NCBI GenBank assembly: GCA_018343915.1 | Contig: JABRWF010000005.1 | Coordinates: 221,001 to 285,000, forward strand | Length of the DNA: 64,000 bases | Reading direction: 5' to 3' | DNA from: Agroathelia rolfsii | Taxonomy: Eukaryota > Basidiomycota > Agaricomycetes > Amylocorticiales > Amylocorticiaceae | Part shown: positions 1 through 10,584 of the stretch, piece by piece | Layout of the letters: each line of letters opens with the position of its first letter | How positions within the stretch are numbered: the first letter of the stretch is position 1 | Notes under the pieces: generated by a model | Seen by the model: the letters and a program-made list of their open reading frames with translations, nothing else | What the model was told of the DNA's origin: nothing | Database searches by the model: none | Position numbers and translations under genes: made by a program

Positions 1-579
1 GTATAGACTCTTGTTGGGGGCCCTTCCGCCGCCATCCAGAACATCTACGCCCAGATTCCAGGCTCGGTGGCTGGCACAGGTAACTTTGAAGGTTACTATA
101 TCTATCGTAAGCTTGTTTTCTTTTTTCGCCCTTTCCCCCTCCTAATTGTCACAATTTTAGCATGCGATACCGAAGTGACCGTCGCCTTATCTTTCGGTGG
201 TCCTCTCTGGTCCGTCAGCCCGGCCGACTTCCAGATGTCAAATCTGGGCAACAACAACTGCGTCGGCGCCTTCTTCGAGCTGAATACAGGAAGCAATGCA
301 CCCGCCTGGATTGTGGGCGACACGTTCCTCAAGAACGTCTATTCCGTCTTCCGCTTCAACCCGCCCTCGGTTGGCTTTGCTGCACTCTCTCAGGAAGCTC
401 TCAGCATGAATGGTGGCGACTTGCCCGCGCCGAGCCCCACAATCGGCTCGGTCATTGCCACGGCCACATCGCAGATGTCGGATCGCACCAAGTCTGGCGC
501 TACCCCAAGGGTGTCGTTGAGCCTTGGCCTGGTTGCGGTCGTGACATCGGTATTGTGCGGTGGATTGGTTATGCTTTGA
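1..579 (+). CDS. Pepsin-like aspartic protease (A1 family), 3' end only
   Basis: Partial gene entering from the left edge. An intron end (..tag) precedes the exon that begins near base 7, an intron lies at 107-160, and the last exon is 161-579 with a TGA stop. Joining the exons gives a C-terminal pepsin lobe: a T-L-V-G-G-P stretch just after where the second catalytic Asp-Thr-Gly should lie (outside the window), then Y-P-C-D-T, then W-I-V-G-D-T-F-L-K-N-V-Y, the usual last conserved block of fungal aspartic proteases. A Ser/Thr/Pro-rich linker and a hydrophobic C-terminal tail follow, which suggests a GPI-anchored or membrane-attached extracellular enzyme. The first catalytic Asp lies off the window, so activity cannot be judged. 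It is convergent with the downstream gene. Confidence 0.85.
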
Positions 580-1221
580 AAAGGGAGAAGTCTTTTCTTT
601 TCTTTCTAATTTAAGGTGTTGCAAGCCCAAATATTTACGGACAATACTTTTTTCGGACCTTTGTAGCTAGCAATTCAAATCATTTGATTAGTGTGGCCAT
701 TTTGCATTTGTACGATCATATAGCATTCATCAACCGCATATAAAAAGCACGCTTGTTTTCTAATTTAAAAGACCGAGGAACTTGAAGATAATCCACTTGA
801 CAACTCGACTAATGCGCTGGATCAGTAAGTGTGGGATGTTTCTATTTTGGGATAAGAATGAAGTAGGGGTAAGTTAGGGGCACTCCTAAAGATACCGCTA
901 ACTGATTTCTCTGTGCTGCCCCTAAGCAAGATCAACTGTGTCATGTATGGGACTATAGTGTATGTTAGCCATATTTAACCTACATGTACTAAAGTATGTA
1001 TGTCCACCCCCTGTCTATCAATTGAACCTGGTGGGCGTTTTTTAAAAGATGTCATCGATGACATTTGTATGATCCTTTTCATTCTTTGAACACATGAAAG
1101 ACGAAAACCATGTCAAGGTTTTTGTCATGTACATTTTTTTTGACGATTAAAGTAAGTGAATTAAAGGAATTTGCGACGTTCGTAGATTGAAAGAAGAAGA
1201 AGAAAAGGTTATAGAGGCACT
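580..1221. other. Intergenic, between convergent 3' ends
   Basis: AT-rich spacer between the stop codons of the aspartic protease and argininosuccinate synthase. It presumably holds both 3' UTRs. I see no gene, repeat or RNA in it. Confidence 0.6.
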
Positions 1222-2999
1222 TTAAACACGGGAGCCGTAGACCTCTTTGGCAGTGACGCCGCCCTGGCCCTTGGCGATATTTGATTGTGCCCATCTAAAA
1301 AGTATCGATGAACGATGAGCAAAAAAAACAGGTCACAAGAGGGAAAATAAAATAAATAAAAATACGCACTTTTTGATACGGATGGACTCGATCTGGATGA
1401 ATCCGGTGGTGTCTGTGGGTTCGAAGCCACCGAGCTCGTCCATTGAGGACTGACGCTCATCGTACAAGCCCTGTCAAGAATTTATCAGAGTCAGATCTTA
1501 TTTTATTTTATTTTTTGAAAAAAAAATATCGATTTCACTCACCTCTTGGGACGAGCGACCTTCGACGACGACGTTGCCCTTGTACAACTTCAACCTCACC
1601 TGTCCATTCACCGTCCTCTGACTTGCGGGGATGGCAGCCGTGACGAATTCACGCTCGGGAGTGAAGAAGTGACCATTGTACAGAATCCTGCTGAGCGCGA
1701 TCGTCACGAACTGGTCACGGAGTGCACGCACGTTGCGGTCGAGTGTGAGACCCTCGAGATCGATGTGCGCCGCACGGAGGATCGTCGCACCCGGGCTTTC
1801 GTAGCACCCACGGCTCTTGACGCCGATGAAACGGTTCTCCACAATGTCGATGCGGCCGATGCCATGCTTGCGGCCAAGCGCGTTGAGTGCATCAAAGATG
1901 GCTACGCCGTCCGTGATCGTCTTCCCACCGTCGGCGAGGACGACCTTAGTTGGCAGACCACGCTCGAAATCGATCGTGATGTGCTCCGGGGTCTCTGGTG
2001 CGGACTCGGGGGCTGTGGTCAGTTTCCACATGTCCGCAGGTGGCGTGGTGTTGGGGTCTTCGAGGATGCCAGCTTCGTAGGAGATGTGGAATAGATTCTC
2101 ATCGGTGGACCAGGGCTTGGCAGCTGTCTGCTGCACGGGGATTTGCTTTTCTGCGGCATAGGCAAGGAGGGCCTGGCGTCCGGCAAAGCGGTTGTAGAAG
2201 GCTGGGATACAAAAGCGTGAGATGCAAAGCTAATGGCATACGTTTGATGGAGTGGACTAACCTGGAATACGCCAAGGGGCGATGACTTTGATATCCGGTT
2301 TGAGACCATAGAAGGCAAGCTCAAACCGAACTTGATCATTGCCTTTGCCTGTACAGCCATGAGCAACAAAGCTAGATATCGCTGAGACACAGTTATGGCA
2401 TCAGAAATTTATAGGGCAACATACTCGCATCCCTCCTTATCAGCGACCTCAATCATGCCTCGTGCAATCACAGGTCGGGCCAAAGAAGTGCCCAAGAGGT
2501 AGACATTCTAACACTTGATTAGGAGAAAGTTTCATGAATGAAAAAAATGCAGCATACTTCGTAAATACAGTTGGCTTGCACAGCCGGGTAGATGAGCTCC
2601 GTAACGAACTCGCGTTTGAGGTCCTGGATATCGTTTGTCAGACATAAATGGTAAGTGTTGTCTTTGTGGAATATATGCACACCTCCAGAAAGAATTTCTT
2701 AGCTCCCACGGCTAGGGCCTTTTTGCGAGCAGCTTCGAAATCCTAATAAGGATGAGTTCACAGCACGTTTGAGGTGTTTTGACTGCATGCCTCCTCTTGA
2801 CCAACGTCGGCCATGAAAGCGTAGACCTCATAACCCTCTTCGATGAGCCATGCAAGGATGCAGGAAGTGTCTAGAAAGAAGATGGAGGATAAATCAAGAT
2901 CTGGAAACCGATCGAATGATATATTTGTTTCAAGTGCTTACCCAAGCCTCCAGAGTAGGCAAGGAGGACACGGCCAGCGCCAGATTTTGTTGTCGACAT
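1222..2999 (-). CDS. ARG1: Argininosuccinate synthase
   Basis: ATP-dependent joining of citrulline and aspartate to argininosuccinate, the penultimate step of arginine synthesis. About nine exons. The start ATG (2997-2999) opens M-S-T-T-K and leads into the ATP-binding loop A-Y-S-G-G-L-D-T-S, which is split by the first intron. Later exons give [10 protein letters not shown], then [16 protein letters not shown], then the long synthetase exon (about 1543-2200) with [22 protein letters not shown]-terminal exon contains [11 protein letters not shown], and the last short exon ends ..Y-G-S-R-V at a TAA (1222-1224). Length, about 420 residues, fits the family. All frames join cleanly, so the gene looks intact. 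Its 3' end faces that of the aspartic protease. Confidence 0.95.
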
Positions 3000-3654
3000 T
3001 GATATCGGAGTGCAAGGGTAGAGAGAAAATGCTGATCGGTTTAGATTCAAGTCCTCCCTGACTCTGAGTCACATCGGAACCAATTCTCGCCCATGTATTA
3101 TTCAAATTCGGCCGATCTTGTATTTCTCTCTCATCATGCAATTTGGAACAAAGACCATTCAAACAAGACATCACCCTAAAAGCTCCCCCACTGCATCCGA
3201 CCTACGACCGGCTATGCGATTCACAACTGGTACGACTCTTGGATTGATACCTGCATGGGTCCAAAAGAATGTGGGCACCGTCCCTTGCCACTGCTGCGAA
3301 ATATAAATATATTGTGCATGACGGACTATCCATAACGCCACCACCCAGGACTCAAACCTAGCTGAGGGCGCCGGTTTCGGTTGCGTGTCGCTTCCATTCG
3401 ACCGCCGGCAGGGTCGCATCTAGGCATGCGTACTTACGGCCGTTTAATGTTCAACATTCAACACTAGTTCACTCCCAACAAATGTTCAGTGGTGCAAAGC
3501 CAAAGTATTGAGTTTATCATTAATAGTCTCGTAAACTAAAAATCCCGCTACATACATGATTGCAATATAAATCGCCGTATTTGACAGACTTTGCAATTCT
3601 AGATGGGGCGTATGGTCTAGATGACAATGTATCAGGAGATATACTTGCACAGGA
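3000..3654. other. Intergenic, upstream of argininosuccinate synthase
   Basis: Promoter side of the arginine gene. Around 3340-3420, minus strand, there is a short G+C-rich patch containing a Pol III B-box-like GGTTTGAGTCC, but I cannot fold a tRNA from it. No supported gene. Confidence 0.5.
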
Positions 3655-4310
3655 TCATTTGCTCAAGAAGCTGGTGGCCGAATACTCCGTCGGTCGCTTT
3701 CTAAGAATTACTCGTGGCTTCATAGCCCACGAGAGTATACCTCCATAGAGCATACCATTCTAGTGTACACTCTTCGTATCACCATGATCCGCCGCGACAT
3801 GATGAGTTGATGCAGAACACTGGCAGAACTAGCAGACAGCAGCCCAAGAGCCGGAAATCCCGGGATTGTAATGCCGGGATCCAAACTCTACCGCAATAGC
3901 TAGTAACAATTGAGGTGTTTCCATCACTATCATCATACACTCTTTGCCGAAATTCATGCAAGATACCCCACAGATTAACACTGTCTAGATTGTATTCATA
4001 ATGAATTAGGGCAGACTCGTCACACCATGCATAGCCGCCTTTCGAGCACCTTTATTGTATTTTCATTCTTTATTTTTATTTTTTCCACAGAGATGAGAAG
4101 AAACTGGATATTCTAGGGGGTGGTCTCCGAGTCTTGTCACTTTGGATCAAGATCAAGGTCCTTCTAAATCCCCTTTAATTTAAATCATCTCAGACCTTGG
4201 GACTTGGAAGCTACTTTTCTGTCTCACTGTTCGTTCAATGATCACGCATGGCAGCTCAACTGAATTGGCCTACTACTTGGTTGGGATGCATTTAAAAGCA
4301 GCTGCACATC
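3655..4310. repeat. Decayed duplicate of the Y14-MYND intergenic region (56.48-57.7 kb)
   Basis: Bases about 3655-3755 resemble the antisense of the last part of the Y14 gene (about 56485-56580). Shared words include TTGCTC-AGAAG, GGCTTTCT/CGCTTTCT and CCAC-AGAG-ATA. After a jump of about 600 bases in the source, 3875-4310 resembles 57235-57700. Shared words there are GAGGTGTTTCCAT/GGGGTGTTTCCAT, CATGCATAGCCGCCTTT, CCTTGGGACTTGGA/CCCTGGGACTTGGA, AGCTCAACT and TTTAAAAGCAG. The order and orientation match. The Y14 fragment is not a usable gene here. The right end of the duplicate lies just upstream of the start of copy A. Confidence 0.75.
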
Positions 4311-4970
4311 AGGGGCTATCGCCCCGCGCTGAATCCTGGCCTAACGTATTCTATCATTGCATGGCTTCTGAGTGGACTACCCGGAACGAACGGTGCGTGT
4401 CTATGTGCGTACATTATGCAACATATGCACTCATCGCTGCTACGAGACAGAGATGAGGCATTTAGATCCTACTGGGAGCCACAGCCGCAGCCTGTTTTGA
4501 TAGGTCCTCGGACATATGCGTAAGTGTTATCTTCTGAGCGGCATATGCAGGCGTCAGCCAGCAGTTAATTCCTATGTTATCACATTATTTCTCGGATTTA
4601 TCATAATTATAGTGAGGCCAGTTTAGCAATAGAAACATTACCGGAGTTTCACGCACTAGCTACTGATGGACGCAGAGTATGATTTCCCATGATGCGTCAG
4701 TTTTTGCTCATAAGTTGCTAACCTAGTTTCTGCCAAACTCGTAGATGGATCAACAGCCCGCTCACCAGTCCTGGATGCATGAGCAGCCCGAAAGGCTTAG
4801 ACGCGAAGATGGTTGTTCTCTCTCATTGTTTCCGCAAACAGGCTTCCATCATGAGCCTCGAGAAGATAATAGGATCAGGCTGACGACCGCTTCTCTACAA
4901 TCTACAATGCCTATCTCGAGCGCCAACGATTTAGAAGAATATGAATCCGTCATGGCTCCTCACAGTCATG

Positions 4971-4975
4971 TATTC
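4971..4975. repeat. Target-site duplication, left
   Basis: TATTC immediately before the 5' LTR, repeated exactly at 9572-9576 after the 3' LTR. The 5 bp length is normal for copia integrases. Confidence 0.9.
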
Positions 4976-5165
4976 TGTTGGATAATAAGGATAATAAACA
5001 GCTACGAATATAGCACGAACTTTTTGTATGCGTCGTAACAATAGTTTCTTTTGTTTCTTTTGTATTCTTTTGTCTTATGTCTCACAATTAACATACATGT
5101 ATAAAACCAATACATTTTATCTACCGAATATACAAGTCATTTTCTCATCCCATTTTATTCCAATA
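4976..5165 (+). repeat. 5' LTR of copia element
   Basis: 190 bp, starts TGTTGG and ends CCAATA, so the terminal inverted repeat is imperfect (TGTTGG against TATTGG) and ends in TA rather than the usual CA. It contains a TATA-like TATAAAA near 5100, the probable transcription start region. Confidence 0.95.
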
Positions 5166-5184
5166 GGTTATGAGCCCTGCGCTC
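5166..5184 (+). other. Primer-binding site, initiator tRNA-Met half-molecule type
   Basis: GGTTATGAGCCCTGCGCTC directly abuts the 5' LTR. It is complementary to the anticodon stem-loop region (..GGGCTCATAACC..) of eukaryotic initiator tRNA-Met as I remember it, not to a tRNA 3' end. That implies priming from a tRNA cut in the anticodon loop, as known for Drosophila copia and yeast Ty5. Confidence 0.8.
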
Positions 5185-5267
5185 TAATCAACTTCATTTA
5201 AATCCGCTGCTTATAACTCAAAACTCTCTCTGCTTATCTCACCCCTTGATTGACACTTGCCGAAACA

Positions 5268-8200
5268 ATGTCAAACGACACTTCCACCAGCGATCTCGGC
5301 CGTATGGACCACCTTCGTGGTGCCAAAAACTATAGTACGTGGAAATGGAAGATGGAAGACATACTTGAGGAGCTAGAGCTCCTTAGTTATGTAAAAGGTG
5401 AAATTGCTGAACCGCAGGAGAGCAAGGATGAAGAACGCCAGGATTGGAAAAAGAAGCAGCGGAAGGCGCTTCGGGTGATCCGATCGCGTGTGGCTGAGAA
5501 AGTGGCCAGCACCCTTGCTGTGGCCGAAACTGGTATGCAGGCCTGGAATATTTTGAAAAATCATTTTCAGGCTACGGGTGATTATGCGGCACTCACACTC
5601 AGACGCAAAATGTACCGAACCTTTTGTTCGGAGGGTGAGTCCGTTGAGGAATTTATTAACAAATTCAAAGCATGGCAAGATGAATTGCAGCTCATGAGCA
5701 AGCAGTTGACCGGTGAAGATTTTTGTTATTTACTTATGTCAGCTTTACCAGAGTCATGGGAGCCATTCATCAAAGCGGCGTCAGGAGAGGATTACAAAGA
5801 TCCAGAGAAGCTGATGTCTAAGATTGCCGAGGAAGATAACCGGCTCCAGGCGCAGCATGGAACCGATGAGACCACACTTGCTTTTAAAGGTAAGACTGGA
5901 GGTCGAAACAGTGGAAAAGCACCGGTGGAATGTTTTAATTGTGGTAAAAAGGGTCATATTGCTAAATTTTGTAGGTCTAAGGGCAAGAAAAAGGACGATG
6001 GCGCAGCCACTAGCATGGCTAGGTCATTTTCTATTATGGCAGAAGCCCTACTCAGTGAAAAGGACGAGAATTTATGGCTGGGCGATACAGGTGCCAGCGT
6101 GCATGTAGCATTTGACAAATCATTTTTTAGGAATTACACCACATCAAACATTAAGCAAATCAAAGGCGCCGGTTCTGCAAAGGTTGCAGGCACTAGTAGC
6201 ATTGACGTCATTACTCATGTTGGTGACAAGGCATATGAAATCACACTTAAGGATGTCTTACATGTGCCGAGCATGAAATTCAACCTTATTTCCTTGGGAC
6301 GGATGGAAAAGGCAGGTTTATCATTTTATTTGACAGATGGCCGAATGGACGGCATCGAGAAACCTAGCAACACAACAATCATTCAAGGTGAGCGGCTAGA
6401 TAGCCACCTTTACAAGATGCATGTCGAACCCCAGCGCGTCACTCCTGTGACCTACCCCGTGACCCGCCCTAAAACTGAAGCACAGCCGCAAGGTCTGGTG
6501 CAACGGTCCTGGGCTGAATGGCATCAGGCGCTTGGGCACATTAATTTCCCAGCACTGCAATATTTACAGCAGAAGGGCATGGTCACGGGATTTGAGGTTA
6601 CTACTAAATTACCTGAATCAACAGCGTGTGAAGCATGCATTCAAGCCAAGAGTCACGTGAAGAATATCCCAAAGGAGACAGCTACAAAAATCCGCCAAAT
6701 TGGGGAACTTGTGGTTTCAGATGTGTGGGGACCAGCCCGGGTAACCGGCATTAATAAATACCGGTATTTCTTTTCATTTACTGATGCTGCAACCCGTCAC
6801 ACAACGGTATATTTTTCGGACCAAAAATCCGATGCTCCTAAATTTGTTCAGGCTTACAAAGCGTTTCTACTAACCCAAACAGGAAAGCAGATAAAAACAC
6901 TTAGAGTAGACAATGGTAAAGAATACATTAACTCTGAGTTACAGGACTATTTACGGAAGGAGGGCATCCGAATTGAGACTACGGCTCCGCATTCGTCATT
7001 CCAAAATGGCATTACTGAGCGCATGAACCGCACACTTGTCGAAGCTGCAAGGGCCATGATTTTTGGTGCTGACGTCAGCGTCTCACTATGGCCAGAAGCC
7101 GTGGCCTATGCATGCTATATCAAGAATCGTGCCCCTCACAGAAAGTTAGTCGCCGTCACACCTCATGAAGCCTTTTGGGGAAAGAAGCCCGACATCAGTC
7201 ATATCCGCCCGTTTGGTTCAAAAATTTGGGTCCATGTTCCGGACCAGAAGCGTCACAAACTTGAACCGAAAGCCCGTGAATTCATTTTCACCGGATTCTC
7301 TGAAACATCACTCGCACATTGTTACTGGTCACCTCAGTCACGCCAAATCCTCACATCACGCAACGTCACATTTATGCCAAATAATCACGTCACATCGTCA
7401 CCCGGTCCTGTGACATCAAAGAAAATATCGATTGAAGACACATGGTCACAGGAGGAGGAGGAGGAAGAAGAAGATGACGATGATGGAAATTGTGATAAAG
7501 AAGAAAAAGAGGAGAAAAAGGAGGAGGCTAGTGAAGATGAAGATGAGGATGAGGAAGAGAATGAAGAAGAAAGCGACAAAAAGGGAAGCTGTGACAAAGA
7601 AGAGGAGATGCCAGAAGATAACGGCAATGAAGGAGATGATGAAGACGACGATGAAGGAGATGAAAATTCCTAAAATGAGAAACTATCTATCAAAATCAAA
7701 CCCAGAAAATTACGCCGATCCCAGCGCCTTGCCGAAAAGGAGAAAGCCAAAGAAGGCAGCTTGGACGCACCTGCAGAAGAAACTCACCATGACATTCATT
7801 TTGCTTACGTGTTTGGAATTATGGAGGGACAGGAGGAGCCGAGGACGTGGTCTGAAGCTAACAGAAGCAGGGACGCCGAGAAGTGGAAAGGGGCAATGGA
7901 TCGGGAAATGGGTCAGTTGGTGGATAGGAGAACATTCAAACTTGTAGGTCTTCCGGCCGGACGCCGAGCACTCACTTCCAAATGGGTCTACAAGATCAAA
8001 AGGGATGAAAAGGGGAACATCGTCAAGTACAAGGCTTGACTCGTTGCACGTGGTTTTGAGCAGAAGCCTGGCATTGACTACAAGGAGACGTTTGCTCCTG
8101 TGGTTCGTCACGATTCACTACGAATGTTGTTTGCAATGGCGGCGGAGAGGGATATGGAAATTCATCAGATGGATGTAGTTGGTGCTTACCTAAATGGGAA

Positions 8201-9374
8201 GCTGGAGGATGATATCTATATGGAGCAGCCGGAGGGATTCAACGATGGGTCTGGACGTGTTTGGAAGATGGATCGGGCGATATATGGACTTAAGCAGGCC
8301 GGTAGGGTCTGGAACACCGATCTAAATCAGGCACTTATCGGACTTGGATTCACTCCTATGGCAGCTGACCCCTGTGTGTATGTCAGGACATGCAGCGCGC
8401 AGCTTGTCATTATTTCTGTGTACGTGGATGACATGGTCATTTTTGCTGACTCAGCCAAGCTGCTTGGTGCAACTAAGGCAGCTATAGCCAGCAAATTCGA
8501 GACGACCGACCTTGGGCAGGTCCGGCACATTCTCGGCATCGAGGTCACTAGGGACCGGTCCGCGCGGAAGCTCACCCTGTCGCAGGGTGCTTACACAAGA
8601 TCCATACTCAAGAAATATCACATGACTACATCATTCCCACTCGACATACCCGCGGAACCTAACGTGAAACTCGCTAAAGCCGCCGATGGCGCAACCATCA
8701 CTCAAGCACCTTACCAGTCTGCTATCGGCGCATTACTCTATCTAGCCATCCTCACCCGGCCGGATGTCTCATTCGTCGTGCAACACCTCTCTCAGTTCAA
8801 CTCAAGGCCGACGAACGCTCACTGGAACGCCGTGAAACGCGTTTTCAGATACCTACGAGGCACCATCGACGACGGCATCACATATTCTCACACCCCCACC
8901 AAGCTGAATGTCGTCGCTTACTCAGACGCCGACTGGGCTTCCAACATCACCGACCGCCGGTCTGTTACCGGTTTTGTCTTCTTACTCTGCGGCGGCCCGG
9001 TCTCATGGTCCTCCAAGAAACAACCTTCCGTGGCTCTGTCAACCATGGAAGCCGAATACATGGCCCTCAGCAGCACTGGACGTCACGCTGCCTGGGTCGT
9101 CACGTTCTTACGAGCAATCGGAGCCGAACCGACCAAGCCCATTACCATTTTTGCCGATAACACTGCCGCTAACCAGCTCGCCCGTAACACTGTCCACCAC
9201 TCACGTGCCAAGCACATTGATATTCGCTATCATTTCATTCGCGAACAAATCACCAACCGCGTCATCGACATCACATACACGCCAAGCAAGATCAATCGTG
9301 CCGATATCCTGACAAAGGCCCTTCCTGGCCCTGCTTACAAATCATTGAAGGAAATGTTGGGAATTCGTCGCTGA
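5268..9374 (+). pseudogene. Copia gag-pol polyprotein with two in-frame stops
   Basis: Start ATG 5268 (M-S-N-D). One frame throughout, interrupted by TAA at 7671-7673 and TGA at 8037-8039, terminating at TGA 9372-9374. Domains from residue 1: Gag (about 15-195), CCHC knuckle C-F-N-C-G-K-K-G-H-I-A-K-F-C from residue 222, protease D-T-G at 273, GAG-pre-integrase H-H-C-C about 420-465, and integrase D485, D548, E584 with 35 residues between the last two (a D,D35E core). A long Glu/Asp-rich linker follows, where the TAA falls. Reverse transcriptase lies after that with Y-V-D-D near 8420, then RNase H with S-D-A-D-W and T-M-E-A-E-Y. The TGA stands where related elements have Arg in K-A-R-L-V-A-R-G-F. 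The copy is probably not autonomous unless both stops are suppressed. Confidence 0.9.
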
Positions 9375-9381
9375 GGAGGAG
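9373..9381 (+). other. Polypurine tract
   Basis: GAGGAGGAG immediately before the 3' LTR, the expected plus-strand primer. It overlaps the gag-pol stop codon TGA at 9372-9374. Confidence 0.8.
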
Positions 9382-9571
9382 TGTTGGATAATAAGGATAA
9401 TAAACAGCTACGAATATAGCACGAACTTTTTGTATGCGTCGTAACAATAGTTTCTTTTGTTTCTTTTGTATTCTTTTGTCTTATGTCTCACAATTAACAT
9501 ACATGTATAAAACCAATACATTTTATCTACCGAATATACAAGTCATTTTCTCATCCCATTTTATTCCAATA
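9382..9571 (+). repeat. 3' LTR of copia element
   Basis: 190 bp. I find no difference from the 5' LTR on reading the two copies against each other. It lies directly upstream of the separated 3' half of copy A, so its promoter region could drive that half. Confidence 0.95.
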
Positions 9572-9576
9572 TATTC
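9572..9576. repeat. Target-site duplication, right
   Basis: TATTC. Removing the element plus one copy of this repeat restores an open exon 4 of copy A in phase. Confidence 0.9.
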
Positions 9577-10584
9577 CATACTATCACTATGCTTTCCCCG
9601 GCATCTCTAACAGATGATACCACATATCCTTTGCACCCTCCTGTACAACCATTACACATTAATCCCACCGGCACGGCTTCGACTCATTTCTCTTCCATCG
9701 TTGGCGGCTTTCGTAGTGAAAATACTTCTACCACCGAAGGTAGCGCTCTATTATCGCCTATATCTCCTTCTCAGGTAGGTATTTTTTCTATGCATGCCGC
9801 CTCATTTATTTGATAATGCTATAGAATACCCTTGAAGATGTCGAAAAGGAATTTGAAAACTTTCCCTTCATCCTGAACATATCTTTTCATATTCGGGCTC
9901 GGTTCATGCCCCAAAGCACGTACCGTTCTCACTCAAAAGCAGACCATGATAGATACATAAAAAATGCCAACTTGCAGCCTACCATCGTATTCTATTCAAA
10001 AAACTTGGAAAATATTGGAATTGCGCTTCGTGATGTATTTTCTAACAAAGTTCGTATTGAGGGGCTACTTGCAAATCCGGACGATCTTGTCCTTCATCAC
10101 GGCCCACCTTCAGCTTCTATTCGCCTTCAGGTTGACTTTAGTCTTCATTTATAGTTGGAATAATGTGATACTTATGCTTTACTGAATAGGTCCCTGGGTA
10201 TACCTCAAAGAAGAAGCAAAAACGTCAGATATATCTCAGAACCCGCGGAAAACATAATAGCTTGCTTACTACAACGCGCCTTCTTCGTTTGGTTGCTAAC
10301 GCCATCGACAAGATCCTCCGAGTAAGCTGGCTTGTCTTGTATAATACTGGACATAATATTACTTCATTACTTAATATTTGTCTCTTCAGGACCTTGCCCT
10401 AGAACGACAAGACCTTCAACGCATTGCCCATCTGCCGTTCCAATGGACTATCGGCAATAGGCCTGGCCAAATCAGCATCGAAAACTTATACATTGTTTCT
10501 CTCCACAATGTATCTAAGGGAACTTGGCAGCCACAGGTGTACCTTGACCCTCGATACACCTTGCCACATGGAACGTGCTTCTAG

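Larger units (their letters stand above)
4976..9571 (+). mobile_element. Ty1/copia LTR retrotransposon, full length
   Basis: 4596 bp element made of a 190 bp 5' LTR, primer-binding site, one gag-pol reading frame (5268-9374, two in-frame stops), polypurine tract and a 190 bp 3' LTR, flanked by 5 bp duplications TATTC. The order protease, integrase, reverse transcriptase, RNase H identifies the Ty1/copia superfamily. By eye the two LTRs are identical, which implies a recent insertion. It lies in the same orientation as the host gene (copy A), inside exon 4. Confidence 0.97.
4361..10584 (+). pseudogene. Copy A of a tandem unknown-function family, split by a copia element
   Basis: Seven exons once the insertion is left out: 4361-4392, 4451-4519, 4613-4676, 4745-4975 continuing at 9577-9774, 9825-10130, 10190-10321 and 10390-10584 (TAG). 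The uninterrupted frame would encode 408 residues. The N-terminal half is polar and Gln/Ser/Thr-rich. The C-terminal half carries the family core: S-H-x-K-A-D-H-D-R-Y, then L-H-H-G-P-P-S-A-S-I-R-L-Q, a basic K-K-K-Q-K block, then W-T-I-G and S-L-H-N-V-S-K-G-T-W-Q-P. Exon phases equal those of copies B and C. Apart from the retrotransposon at 4976-9576 (including one target duplicate) I see no stop or frameshift. As it stands, translation would run into the LTR and stop after about 20 foreign residues. I do not recognise the family. Confidence 0.8.

Noticed and set aside
3171..3419. Minus-strand open frame with a B-box-like GGTTTGAGTCC, a possible tRNA or tRNA-derived SINE
   Set aside because: A T-arm can be drawn but no acceptor, D or anticodon stem fits, and I saw no second copy in the window.
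3560..3748. 62-codon open frame as a small gene
   Set aside because: Its second half is the antisense of a decayed Y14 fragment from the duplicated segment, so the frame is a by-product.
5373..7627. Minus-strand frames inside the copia element, including a long Ser run at 7385-7627
   Set aside because: They are shadows of the gag-pol frame; the Ser run is the antisense of the Glu/Asp linker.
8037..8039. TGA as a selenocysteine codon in copia pol
   Set aside because: Relatives have Arg here (CGA, one transition away) and fungi generally lack selenocysteine machinery.
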